DNA of 64,000 nucleotides from Actinacidiphila sp965342175 (lineage in GTDB: Bacteria; Actinomycetota; Actinomycetes; Streptomycetales; Streptomycetaceae): NCBI RefSeq assembly GCF_965342175.1, contig NZ_CBDRBL010000011.1, positions 52,848-116,847 on the forward strand. Reading direction: 5' to 3'. How positions within the stretch are numbered: position 1 is the first letter of the stretch; the number at the start of each line of letters is the position of its first letter. Of the stretch, positions 17,139-25,505 are shown piece by piece. The position numbers and the translations under genes were made by a program. Below the pieces are notes generated by a model that was given only the letters and a program-made list of their open reading frames with translations, was not told the origin of the DNA and searched no databases.

Positions 17139-17990
17139 TCAGGGCTTGACCAGGACCTTGCTGATCAGCGGCAGGTGGTCGGAGGCCGTGGGGTCGCTCT
17201 GCACGACGCGCGTGACGAGCGGCTTGACCTCGTCGGTGGTGTAGATGGCGTCGATGCGCTCGGTCGGGGCCTCGGCCGGGTAGGTCGCGCCTTCTGCCGG
17301 GCCGTGTGCCGTACGGGCCCACGCGTCGGTGTAGTGCGACTGCAGAGGCTGCGACTCGGGCGCGTCCGGCAGGGCGTTGAAGTCGCCGACGAGGACGGCC
17401 GGCTGCTTGTCGCCTATCAGGTCGACGATCTGCGGGGTCTGCTGGAGGCGGTCGGTCTGCGAGCTGGCGGCCAGGTGGGTGCAGTAGAAGTGGACGGACT
17501 TGCCCCGCACGTCCAAGGTGGCGTGCAGCAGGCCGCGCTGCTCCTGCCCGGGCGAGTTGTAGAGCCAGGTGTTCTCCGACGCCGTGATCGGGTAGCGGGA
17601 CAGGATCGCGGTGCCGTACTGGATCCGGTGGTCGCTGCCGGCCGGGGGCGCCTTGTCGATGTTGGCGCCGAACACGACGTGGTAGCCGAGCAGCTTCGCC
17701 AGATCGGCGGCCTGGTCGGCCCAGTCGCTGCGTGCGGAGTAGTGGTTGTCGACCTCCTGCAGCCCCACCACGTCGGCCCCACTGCTGCGGACGACGTCCG
17801 CGACGCGCGGGACGTCGAGCACGTCGTCGGTGCCCTGGGCGTGGTGGATGTTGAACGTCATCACGTCCAGCACGCGCGCGCCGCGCCCCTCGGCGGCGGG
17901 GGCGTGCCCCGTGGTGGCCGAGGCGGCGCCGGTGGTGGCGGCGGTGAGCGCGCAGACGACGGCGAGTGCGGACAGGGTGCGGCGGAGCAT
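17139..17990 (-). CDS. Secreted endonuclease/exonuclease/phosphatase-family hydrolase
   Basis: 283 residues. A signal peptide (LRRTLSALAVVCALTAATTG, cleavage likely after ASA near residue 25) leads a DNase I-like fold. Metal and catalytic regions are MTFNIHHAQG (Asn about 47), VGLQEVDNHY (Glu about 78), CTHLAA (His), VGDFNALPD (Asp/Asn) and SDHLPLISKV (Asp-His) at the end. The set matches Mg-dependent phosphodiesterases such as DNases, sphingomyelinases and inositol phosphatases; which one is not decidable. The frame is open 14 codons further upstream, but ATG 17990 starts the signal peptide and has AAGGA in front. A terminator hairpin follows directly. Confidence 0.88.
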   Translation of the reverse strand: MLRRTLSALAVVCALTAATTGAASATTGHAPAAEGRGARVLDVMTFNIHHAQGTDDVLDVPRVADVVRSSGADVVGLQEVDNHYSARSDWADQAADLAKLLGYHVVFGANIDKAPPAGSDHRIQYGTAILSRYPITASENTWLYNSPGQEQRGLLHATLDVRGKSVHFYCTHLAASSQTDRLQQTPQIVDLIGDKQPAVLVGDFNALPDAPESQPLQSHYTDAWARTAHGPAEGATYPAEAPTERIDAIYTTDEVKPLVTRVVQSDPTASDHLPLISKVLVKP

Positions 17991-18261
17991 AGGGGGTCCT
18001 TCTGGGACGGCTTCGAGGAACTCACCGATCATGGTCGCGCCTCCTGGCGACCGCGTGACGGCCAGGTGAAGTCCTCGTCCCCTCCCGGTGTCGGAGGCGG
18101 CACGCGGACAACCGGTGCACTGTCGGCCCTAGTCTCCGCGCGGGTTTGAGTGCTGCGCCGGTTCGAGCGGGACGGGGAGGGCGGCGGAGTTGGGCGGTCA
18201 TTCGCCATCAGGTCGATCCGTCTTCTCTGTATGACCATGACATGCCACCAGGGTGCGGGAC

Positions 18262-18365
18262 ATGCGTCTTCGTCACCTCGCCGCCTTCGGTCTAGCGGTC
18301 GCCCTCGGCCCGCCCGCTGCAACCCCGTGAACGCGCCGAAGCCCTGCCGCTCCGTGGAGAGCTGA
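18262..18365 (+). pseudogene. Possible broken gene for a short secreted peptide
   Basis: From ATG 18262 a 22-codon frame reads as a signal peptide (RLRHLAAFGLAVALG) and stops at 18330. Shifting frame by one base near 18310 gives a continuation with two cysteines (ARCNPVNAPKPCRSVES) ending at 18365, 16 nt before a strong hairpin. This layout (signal peptide, short Cys-containing tail, terminator) is what a 37-residue secreted peptide gene with one indel would look like. It is speculative; the signal could be chance. Confidence 0.2.
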
Positions 18366-18381
18366 CCGACGACGTGAGCAC

Positions 18382-18422
18382 TGCCGCAGGGGCCGGACGC
18401 GCGCCGTCCGGCCCCTGCGGCA
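18382..18422. terminator. Strong 18-bp hairpin
   Basis: A perfect 18-bp inverted repeat (left arm TGCCGCAGGGGCCGGACG) with a 5-nt loop CGCGC. It stands alone upstream of the merR-type gene and probably insulates it from upstream transcription. Confidence 0.65.
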
Positions 18423-18443
18423 CTGGCGGCTCCGGGATCCGTG

Positions 18444-18474
18444 TTGACCCTCGACCTGGTGGAGGAGGCAGAGT
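18444..18474 (+). promoter_or_regulatory. MerR-type autoregulated promoter
   Basis: -35 TTGACC (18444-18449) and -10 CAGAGT (18469-18474) are 19 bp apart, and the near-perfect dyad CCTCGACC-T-GGTGGAGG (18449-18465) lies between them, the arrangement on which MerR proteins act by twisting DNA. The gene directly downstream encodes a MerR protein, so autoregulation is likely. Confidence 0.65.
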
Positions 18475-18493
18475 CCCCGGTGTGGAGAACGAC

Positions 18494-19582
18494 ATGCGCA
18501 GTATCGGTGAGCTGGCCCGGGACAGTGGACTGGGCGTGAGCGCGCTGCGGTTCTACGACACCGCTGGGGTGCTCGTCCCGGCCCGTGTGGACCCGTCGAG
18601 CGGTTACCGCTGGTACGTCCCCGAGCAGCTCGCGGAGGCCCGGTTGCTGGCGCGGCTGCGCCGGACGGGCATGCCCCTGGCGGACGTCCGCCTGGTGCTG
18701 GCCGCCTGGTCCGGAGCGGACACCGGTCTCGTCCGGAAGCTGCTCGAGGCCCAACTGCGCCGACTGGAACGGGGGCTGTCCGACGCCCGCGCCGAGTTCT
18801 CCGCGATCCGGGCGCTACTCGACCGCAAGGAGAACCTCATGACCGCTCCCGTCACCGACGCCGCCGTCCGCCTGGCCGTCCCTTCTCCGGACCTGGCCGC
18901 CGCACTGGACGCGGTCCGCTTCGCCGCCGGGACCGATCCCGAGCTGCCGGTGCTCGGCGGTGTGCTCTTCGACATCGAGGGCGATGCGCTCCACGTCGTC
19001 GCCACCGACCGGTACCGGATGGCGGTCGCGCGGACCGCCGTCACGGGGCACGGCGGGCCCCGCCGGCAGGTCGTCGTGCCGTCCCCGCTCGCCGGGGCCA
19101 TGCGGGCCCTGCTGGACGGAGACCAGGCGTCCGTCGACCTCACGGTGGACGGTGACCTGGTCGTCCTGGCGGCAGGCGACCGCCAGGCCGCCGGTCGCTG
19201 CCTCGACCACGACTTCCCCGACTACCGCCGCATCGTGCGGCTGCCGGAGGGGCGCCGCGTCCTCGTCGACGTCCCGGCCCTGCGCTCCGCGCTGGAGACC
19301 GGGCCGGTACGCGCCGGCGAGGCGCGGGAACAGGACGGAGCCGCCCCCGCCGTCAGCATGCTCACGGTGGCCGCCGACGGCACGGTGGGCGTCTGCGAGG
19401 ACGGCGAGGAGGGCCCCGACGACATCGCCGTCAACCGCGAGTACCTTCTGCAGGCACTCGCGGCCGGAGCCTCGGAGCGGCTGGAGCTGCAGTTCGGCGC
19501 TCCCACGGCCCCCCTGGCGATCCGCCGGCCGGACGCCGAGGGCACGTTCTCTCTCCTGATGCCCGTCCGCCTGGAGGCCTGA
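18494..19582 (+). CDS. MerR regulator fused to a DNA polymerase beta-clamp-like domain
   Basis: 362 residues. Residues 1-115 are a MerR DNA-binding unit: winged HTH (SIGELARDSGLGVSALRFYD, then SGYRWYVPEQLAEARLLARL) and a coiled-coil dimer helix up to LLDRKEN. Residues about 120-360 resemble two modules of the DnaN sliding clamp, with DGDLVVLAAGDRQAAGRCLD-like strands, TDRYRMAVARTAV and FPDYRRIVRLPEGRRVLVDV, the last close to the clamp consensus FPDY. It is shorter than a three-module clamp, so the domain probably serves as a ligand or protein sensor rather than a replication clamp. ATG 18494 has GGAG in front. Similar fusions exist in Streptomyces as far as I recall; their signal is unknown. 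Confidence 0.85.
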   Translation: MRSIGELARDSGLGVSALRFYDTAGVLVPARVDPSSGYRWYVPEQLAEARLLARLRRTGMPLADVRLVLAAWSGADTGLVRKLLEAQLRRLERGLSDARAEFSAIRALLDRKENLMTAPVTDAAVRLAVPSPDLAAALDAVRFAAGTDPELPVLGGVLFDIEGDALHVVATDRYRMAVARTAVTGHGGPRRQVVVPSPLAGAMRALLDGDQASVDLTVDGDLVVLAAGDRQAAGRCLDHDFPDYRRIVRLPEGRRVLVDVPALRSALETGPVRAGEAREQDGAAPAVSMLTVAADGTVGVCEDGEEGPDDIAVNREYLLQALAAGASERLELQFGAPTAPLAIRRPDAEGTFSLLMPVRLEA

Positions 19583-19587
19583 GCGCG

Positions 19588-19664
19588 CACGGCCGCCCGC
19601 TCGCCGTCACACCGCCACGGCCACCCGCTCGCCATCACACCGCCACGGCCGCCCGCTCGCAGAA
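19588..19664. repeat. 28-bp tandem repeat, 2.7 copies
   Basis: The unit CACGGCCGCCCGCTCGCCGT plus CACACCGC is repeated at 19588, 19616 and 19644 (last copy partial). It contains the reversed stop codon and last codons of the HupE-like relic, so the 3' end of that gene was duplicated. Confidence 0.8.
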
Positions 19665-19830
19665 CCAGTAGCCGCTCACGAGCACGATGGGCGCCGTCAT
19701 CGCGGGCAGGGCCCAGCGGTGGGCCGGAGTGCGGCGCAGCAGCGCCAGGAGCGGGAAGGCCAGGGCGATGACGGCGAGCTGCACGACCTCGACGCCGAGG
19801 TTGAAGCTGAGCAGCGACCGCCGGCCCGCC
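19635..19830 (-). pseudogene. C-terminal remnant of a HupE/UreJ-family membrane protein
   Basis: About 60 residues are convincing: RRSLLSFNLGVEVVQLAVIA, then two hydrophobic helices ending SGYWFCERAAVAV and a stop at 19635. The FN(L/V)GVE..QL motif and the terminal YWF.ER are typical of the last part of HupE/UreJ nickel or copper-related membrane proteins. The N-terminal part is gone; the frame upstream of about 19830 is antisense to a WD40 relic. It is not functional as it stands. Confidence 0.65.
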
Positions 19831-19869
19831 GTCCCGGACTCGAGCGGTCCGGAACGGCGGGCGGTGCCG

Positions 19870-20598
19870 CGGGCTGTCGCGCGAAGCCCGGACGGGCGGT
19901 ACGTCGCCACCTTGACCGGGCACAAGACCCTGCGCCTCTGGGATGCCGTGAGCGGTCGGGAGATGCACCGGATCGTCCACAACAAGTACCTGAGCTCGTT
20001 GGCCTTCAGCCCGGACAGTACCCGGATCGCTGCGGCGGGGGAGTGGAGGGCGGGCCCCTGGCTGTGGGACACCGACACCGGTGACCTCCTGTCAGAGGGG
20101 CGAGGATGCGGAGCCGTCCACATCACGTTCAGTCCGGACGGCACAAGGCTGGTGACCGCGAGGCCGAGAACCTGGGGTAAGGGGTGGACGGTCTCGATCC
20201 AGCATGTGACCGACGGCAAGGAGCTCACGAGCTTCCGGACCCGTGACACATCCCAGCACTGCAGCGGGAGTCTTGCAATGAGCCCGGATGGACACCGACT
20301 CGTCGTGGCGGGTGGGACTCACACGTTCGTCCACGACTCGCTCACCGGGCGAGAACTCATCAAGGTCGACCACGGCTACTCGGTGGTGTGCTCTGTGGCG
20401 TTCAGCCCCAACGGCGACTGGTTCGCCACCGGCGTCGGCAAGACGGCGCGGCTCTGGGACAGCCGGGCGGGCGAGGAACTCCTCAAGATCACACACACCA
20501 AACCGGTGGTCTGTGTGGCCTTCAGCCCCGACGGCACCCTCCTCGCCGCCGCAGGCCGCGACGGGGCCGCGCAACTCTGGTCGCTCACCGAGGGCTGA
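19870..20598 (+). pseudogene. WD40-repeat protein, C-terminal remnant
   Basis: About 240 residues with five to six WD40 blades, each ending near LRLWD, LWDTDTG, ARLWDSRAG or AQLWSLTEG and starting with SPDG. Blades run ARSPDGRYVATLTG, AFSPDSTRIAAAG, TFSPDGTRLVTA, AMSPDGHRLVVAG, AFSPNGDWFATG and AFSPDGTLLAAAG. The frame is open back to 19687, but before about 19870 it is only the antisense of the HupE relic. No proper start or ribosome site exists for the repeat part, and a complete propeller plus any partner domain (kinase or TPR in relatives) is missing. I treat it as the 3' half of a truncated gene. Confidence 0.65.
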
Positions 20599-20969
20599 GC
20601 CTCCCCCGTCGGCAGCGACCGCCCCGCAGCCCGGCCTCCGCCAGAGCGCGGGCAGAACGGTGGGAACGCCCGCCCCGTATGACGGCCCCGGGACCGGCCG
20701 CGCACGGGGCGCGGGGCACCGCGCGGCGCCTCGGCCACGTCACCGGGACGGCCCAGCGCACCCACGTCGCCCACACCACCGCGCGGCCCCCGGTGAAACG
20801 GGACATCGCAGGTCAGGGCCACCCTCCCCCCTCCCGCGCCGGTCGGCCGGCGCCGCCTCTCTTATCGCACCGAATGTCGCGGATGGGTAGATTTTCGAGG
20901 AGCCGCCCGAGGCGTGGCGCAATCAACCCTTCGGCCCGTCGAGGCCGCCGGAGAACGGGGAAACCGACG
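20599..20969 (+). promoter_or_regulatory. Gene-free region with probable gnd-zwf promoter
   Basis: No credible gene in 371 bp. A -10-like TAGATT at 20888-20893 stands in an AT-richer patch about 75 nt before the gnd start. Nothing else recognised. Confidence 0.4.
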
Positions 20970-22001
20970 ATGGCCACTGACTCACCCGTGCAGCTCGGCA
21001 TGATCGGGCTCGGTCGCATGGGCTCCAACCTCGTGCGCCGGCTGATGCGCGACGGCCACTCCTGCGTCGTCCACGACCTCAACCGCGACGCCGTGCTGGA
21101 GCTGGAGAAGGAGGGCGCGACCGCCGCCGCCTCCCTCCAGGACTTCGTGGCGAAGCTGGCACCGCCCCGGAAGGTGTGGCTGATGCTCCCGGCGGGGGTC
21201 GTGCAGTCGACGCTCGACGAGCTCACCGCCCTGCTGCAGCCCGACGACACCGTGGTCGACGGCGGCAACTCCTACTACCGCGACGACATCGCCCGTGCCC
21301 GGCAGCTCGCCGGGCGCGGGATCCACTACGTCGACTGCGGCACGTCCGGTGGCGTCTGGGGGCTCGAACGCGGCTACTGCCTGATGATCGGCGGCGAGGA
21401 CGAACCGGTGGCGCGACTGGACCCGGTCTTCCGCACCATCACGCCCGGCCGGGGCGACGCCGAGCCCACCCCCGGGAGGACCAGGACCGACGGAACGGCT
21501 CCCGAGGGCTATCTGCACTGCGGGCCGAGCGGCGCCGGCCACTTCGTGAAGATGGTCCACAACGGGGTGGAGTACGGGATGATGGCGGCCATCGCCGAGG
21601 GCCTCAGCATCATCCGGCACGCGGACGCGGGGCTCGGGCGCAGGGCCGTCGACGCCGAGACGGCGCCGCTGCGCGAGCCCGAGGCGTACCAGTACGAGAT
21701 CGACGTGGCCGAGGTCGCCGAGGTGTGGCGGCGCGGCTCGGTCGTCGGGTCCTGGCTGGTCGACCTCGTCGCGGACGCGCTCGCCCGCTCGCCGGAACTG
21801 TCCCAGTACACGGGCCGGGTCTCGGACTCCGGGGAGGGCCGCTGGACGGTCCAGGCGGCGATCGACGAGAGCGTGCCCGCCCCCGTCATCAGCGCCGCGC
21901 TCGCCGAGCGGTACGCGTCGCGGGGCTTGGGCGAGTTCGGCGGCAAGGTGCTGTCGGCGATGCGCGGCGAGTTCGGCGGCCACGCCGAGAAGGCCGGGTG
22001 A
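20970..22001 (+). CDS. gnd: 6-phosphogluconate dehydrogenase (decarboxylating), short GndA/YqeC type
   Basis: 343 residues. An N-terminal Rossmann fold (LGMIGLGRMGSNLVRRL), the substrate region VDGGNSYYRDD (about 92), the Gly-rich YVDCGTSGGVWGLERGYCLMIGG (about 115) and the catalytic HFVKMVHNGVEYGMM (about 190, Lys and Asn) identify 6PGDH. Its length is that of the short, often NAD-using form, not the 470-residue enzyme. It is a little long because of an insert (residues about 155-180) rich in Gly, Pro and Thr. It makes ribulose-5-phosphate, CO2 and reduced cofactor. Seven nt separate it from zwf, so both oxidative pentose-phosphate steps are coexpressed. ATG 20970 is the first start that precedes the Rossmann strand. 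Confidence 0.92.
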   Translation: MATDSPVQLGMIGLGRMGSNLVRRLMRDGHSCVVHDLNRDAVLELEKEGATAAASLQDFVAKLAPPRKVWLMLPAGVVQSTLDELTALLQPDDTVVDGGNSYYRDDIARARQLAGRGIHYVDCGTSGGVWGLERGYCLMIGGEDEPVARLDPVFRTITPGRGDAEPTPGRTRTDGTAPEGYLHCGPSGAGHFVKMVHNGVEYGMMAAIAEGLSIIRHADAGLGRRAVDAETAPLREPEAYQYEIDVAEVAEVWRRGSVVGSWLVDLVADALARSPELSQYTGRVSDSGEGRWTVQAAIDESVPAPVISAALAERYASRGLGEFGGKVLSAMRGEFGGHAEKAG

Positions 22002-22008
22002 GGGCGCC

Positions 22009-23466
22009 GTGGCGCACCGCTCCCCCTCCCCGAGTCACGGTCCGGTCCCCGACGACCACGTGGTGGTGCTGTTCGGCGCGACCGGCGACCTCGCCCGGCG
22101 CAAGCTGCTGCCCGGGCTGTTCCACCTCGCCAAGGCGGGGCTGCTGCCGACCCGTTACCGGATCGTCGGCTCCGCGCCGGCCCAGAGCGCGCTGAGCGGC
22201 GAGGAGTTCCGCAAGCACGCACGCGAGGCGGTCGCGGAGTTCGGCCGCTCGAAGCCCGAAGGCCGCGCGTGGCAGGAGTTCGAGGCCGCCCTGTCCTTCG
22301 GCGCGTGTGATCCGGGCGCCGCGGAGCCGCTGCTCGCGGCCGTGCGGGAGGCCGAGCAGGCCATCGGCGGCGAGCCTCGGCGGCTGTTCCACCTCGCGGT
22401 GCCGCCGAGCGCCTTCACCTCCGTGGTGGAGACGCTGGGGGCGACCGGCCTCGCCGAGGGCGCCCGGGTGATCGTGGAGAAGCCCTTCGGCACGGACCTC
22501 GCCTCGGCACGCGCCCTCAACGCGTCGATCCACGCCGTCTTCGACGAGTCCCGGGTCTTCCGCATCGACCACTTCCTGGGCAAGGAGTCGGTCGACAACA
22601 TCCTCGCCCTGCGTTTCGCCAACGGCCTCTTCGAGCCGGTCTGGAACCGCGACCACATCAGTTATGTGCAGATCGACGTGCCGGAGAGCATCGGCATCGA
22701 GGGCCGCGCGCAGTTCTTCGAGGGCACCGGAACCTTCCGGGACATGATCGTCACGCACCTGTTCCAGTTGCTGGGGTTCGTGGCCATGGAGCCGCCCACG
22801 GCGCTGCAGGCGAGCTCCCTGAGGGACGAGAAGGAGAAGGTCTTCCAGTCGCTGCAGCCCGTGGACCCGGCGCATGTCGTCCGCGGGCAGTACGAGGGGT
22901 ACCGGTCGGAGCCGGGCGTGGACCCGGAGTCGGACACCGAGACCTTCGTCGCGCTGCGCGTCGGGATCGACAACTGGCGCTGGGCGGGCGTCCCCTTCTA
23001 TCTGCGCTCGGGCAAGTCCATGGGCGAGTCGCGGCATGTGGTGACGCTGGGCTTCCGGGAACCGGCGCTGCGCATGTTCCCTCTGGCCGCGCGCGGGCAC
23101 TCCGGGGCCCGGAGTAACACGCTGATGATCGACTTCGACGACCCGGGCCGGATCACCGCGTCCTTCCTGGTGAAGGAACCAGGCCCCGCGATGCGCCTGC
23201 GCGAGGCGGAGATGGTCTTCGCCTACGCCGACTCCTTCAACACGATGCACGCGCTCGAGGGCTACGAGCGCCTGCTGCTGGACGCGATGCTGGGCGACCA
23301 GTCGCTGTTCACCCGCTCCGACGGCATCGAGCGCCTGTGGGAGGCGTCCACCCCGCTGCTGGAGAACCCGCCCCCGGTCGAACCGTACGCCCCGGGATCG
23401 TGGGGCCCGGACAGCGTCCGCCGGCTGATCGCGCCGCACCACTGGAGCCTGCCGGGCCGGGGGTGA
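22009..23466 (+). CDS. zwf: Glucose-6-phosphate dehydrogenase
   Basis: 485 residues, full length. The NADP-binding start is VVLFGATGDLARRKLLPGL. The conserved phosphate site EKPFGTDLASA is at about 163, and the active-site RIDHFLGKESVDNIL (about 185) holds the catalytic His. FVALRVGIDNWRWAGVPFYLR and RSGK mark the C-terminal half. The enzyme oxidises glucose-6-phosphate to 6-phosphogluconolactone with NADP reduction. The start is GTG 22009, 7 nt after gnd. No 6-phosphogluconolactonase gene accompanies the pair here, so this is probably an accessory copy beside a core opcA-pgl-zwf locus (inference). Confidence 0.94.
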   Translation: MAHRSPSPSHGPVPDDHVVVLFGATGDLARRKLLPGLFHLAKAGLLPTRYRIVGSAPAQSALSGEEFRKHAREAVAEFGRSKPEGRAWQEFEAALSFGACDPGAAEPLLAAVREAEQAIGGEPRRLFHLAVPPSAFTSVVETLGATGLAEGARVIVEKPFGTDLASARALNASIHAVFDESRVFRIDHFLGKESVDNILALRFANGLFEPVWNRDHISYVQIDVPESIGIEGRAQFFEGTGTFRDMIVTHLFQLLGFVAMEPPTALQASSLRDEKEKVFQSLQPVDPAHVVRGQYEGYRSEPGVDPESDTETFVALRVGIDNWRWAGVPFYLRSGKSMGESRHVVTLGFREPALRMFPLAARGHSGARSNTLMIDFDDPGRITASFLVKEPGPAMRLREAEMVFAYADSFNTMHALEGYERLLLDAMLGDQSLFTRSDGIERLWEASTPLLENPPPVEPYAPGSWGPDSVRRLIAPHHWSLPGRG

Positions 23467-23473
23467 GGGACAG

Positions 23474-23512
23474 GCGGCCGGTCGGGCCCCGCGTGCCCCG
23501 GGAGCCGGCCGC
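23474..23512 (+). terminator. Terminator after zwf
   Basis: GCGGCCGG and CCGGCCGC pair 8 nt after the zwf stop, with further GC pairing inside the loop. Confidence 0.65.
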
Positions 23513-23804
23513 GGAAAGCGTCACCGGCGGACAGCCGCCCCCGCCGGGGTGGACGCACGGTGGCCGAGGACGGTGCGGTCGGCCGCGGCATCCGTCGGGA
23601 CCGCCATCGCTGTCAGCGCGCTCACCCGCCCCGGCCTGCCCGCGCCGGCGCCGGCGCCCGCGTCCTGCCGTGCACCACGCTGCGCACCGCGGTGCCGCAC
23701 GGCATCCTCGACGGTGTACGCGGTGGCGCGGACCTGCCGCCCGCCGAGCGCCGGGAGAACCACCGACGTGAGGATGCGAGCGGCACAGGCCGCCGCACCC
23801 CCGG
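23513..23804. other. Spacer between zwf and the convergent ABC permease
   Basis: All frames are open because of the extreme GC content, but none shows a family pattern or a start with a ribosome site. I see no supported gene. Confidence 0.4.
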
Positions 23805-25505
23805 TCAGTCCGCCAAGGGAGCCGTCAGGTTCCCGATCCGTGTGACCGCCCAGCGCACCATGATCACGGTCACCATGGCGCTCGCCGCGACAGCGGTGAC
23901 GACCGAAGCGGCCGAGCCGGAATGCAGCGCCGTCAGGAACGGGACGACCAGCGTGACCACGGCCGCCAGCGCCCCGGCGGCGTACCAGCCCAGGAACAGC
24001 ACCGGTCCCATGCTGCCGGTGGGAGACTGGGCCGACGACATCAGCAGATGATGCTTGGTCGCCCCCCGGCACGCGTTGACCAGCGAAGCGCCCACCAGCG
24101 GCGGTACCAGGGCCGGTGCCAGCAGCGCGCGAGCCCCCGCACCCTCCCCGGCCAGCACCCCCGCCGCCACCAGCGCGCCCACCAGCCCCAGCACGACGGG
24201 CACCGCCGTGTGCCGCAGCATCAGGCCGCGGTACGGATAGGGCGCCCACGACCCGCGCCGGGTGTCGTCGGTCTCCACCCGGGCCGGCTCCATCAGCTGG
24301 GTCAGCGCCCAGTAGCCGAAGACCAGTGAGGCCAGTGCCGCCGCCACGCCCGGCCAGCCGTGAGCCGAGGCCGCCAGCACCGCGCCCAGCACCGCCGGCA
24401 CGCCCAGCACCACGGCCCGGCCCAGCCGGCCCGGAGTCCGCAGCAGCGCCAGGGTGTCCCGCCACGGCACCGCCAGTTCCGGCCTGCGGGGCGCCGGCAG
24501 CCTCCATCGCGCCGACCGGGCCCCGCCGGTGACCCCGGCCACCGCCTGCCGCGCGGTACGGAACTCCACCGTGCGCAGCGCGGCCATCACCCCGGTCGCG
24601 GTCCGCGAGCGCCGCCGTACCGCGGACAGCGCCAGCGACCCGGCGAAGCGGTGTGCCGCGGCCAGCGCGCCGGCCACCACCACCGTCAGCAGGACGCCGG
24701 CGGCCGGGCCGCCCGGCAGCGAGGCCGGTGTGGGGGCCAGCGCGGCAAGACCGGCCCAGCCCCAGGGCCCGGACCACAGCTCCACCCGTTCCAGTGCGGG
24801 CAGCCGGTCGCCGCCGACCGCCATGACGGCCTGCGCCACCAGCGCCAGCACCGCCATGCCGACGTAAGGAGTGGCCAGCCGGGCCCAGCGGGCCACCCGC
24901 TCGCTGCCTTCCACCGCGGTGGCCAGCGAGGTCGCCAGCAGCGGCAGGCCGCAGCCGCCCAGCAGGCACCACCCGAACGCGGCCGGCAGCCCCACGCCGA
25001 CCGTCAGGCTCAGCGCGACCGCGCCGATCGCCGCGACCAGCAGCCCGGCTCCGCCGGTGATCGCCGCCGACCCCCAGAACCACGGCCGCAGCACTCTGCC
25101 CACGCGCACCGGCTGGGCGAGCAGCCAGTCGACGGTCTCACGCGGCGGCACCACCGGCCCGCGCCACTGGGCGTCCCAGGCGGCGACCAGCAGCCATCCA
25201 AGACCCAGCGCGCAGGACCCGGCCGGCAGCGCGGCCAGGATCGCCGGTCCGTGACCGGAGTAGTCGGCGCCCATCGACCTCTCGAGGAACAGCCCCATGG
25301 TCGGCAGCGCTCCCCACACCGCGAGGAGCAGCGCCACGCAGTACAGGGTGTAGGCGATCTGGCCGGTCCTCTTGCGGCGGTGCGGGCTGCGCAGGTCGCG
25401 GACCAGCCGCAGCGTCTCCGGCGTCCAGTCGTCCTCGTCGGACCAGGCCGCGGAGTGCTCCCCGGTCCCCTCGGTCTCCCCGGTCTCCTCGGCGAGAGTG
25501 GTCAC
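23805..25505 (-). CDS. ABC transporter permease, large polytopic
   Basis: 566 residues with about 12 hydrophobic segments. The N terminus is acidic and cytoplasmic (TTLAEETGETEG, then WTPETLRLVRDLRSPHRRKR), and the membrane part begins near residue 50. The pattern matches a Streptomyces permease family paired with one ATPase; I believe it is the group named DUF6297, without proof. The GTG start overlaps the ATPase stop by 4 nt (GTGA), so the two are translated together. Substrate and direction are unknown; large permeases of this shape are usually exporters. Confidence 0.78.
   Translation of the reverse strand: MTTLAEETGETEGTGEHSAAWSDEDDWTPETLRLVRDLRSPHRRKRTGQIAYTLYCVALLLAVWGALPTMGLFLERSMGADYSGHGPAILAALPAGSCALGLGWLLVAAWDAQWRGPVVPPRETVDWLLAQPVRVGRVLRPWFWGSAAITGGAGLLVAAIGAVALSLTVGVGLPAAFGWCLLGGCGLPLLATSLATAVEGSERVARWARLATPYVGMAVLALVAQAVMAVGGDRLPALERVELWSGPWGWAGLAALAPTPASLPGGPAAGVLLTVVVAGALAAAHRFAGSLALSAVRRRSRTATGVMAALRTVEFRTARQAVAGVTGGARSARWRLPAPRRPELAVPWRDTLALLRTPGRLGRAVVLGVPAVLGAVLAASAHGWPGVAAALASLVFGYWALTQLMEPARVETDDTRRGSWAPYPYRGLMLRHTAVPVVLGLVGALVAAGVLAGEGAGARALLAPALVPPLVGASLVNACRGATKHHLLMSSAQSPTGSMGPVLFLGWYAAGALAAVVTLVVPFLTALHSGSAASVVTAVAASAMVTVIMVRWAVTRIGNLTAPLAD

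Noticed and set aside
18029..18754. Minus-strand frame of 241 codons before the merR-type gene
   Set aside because: Low-complexity composition, overlaps the MerR HTH coding region and the strong hairpin; no family.
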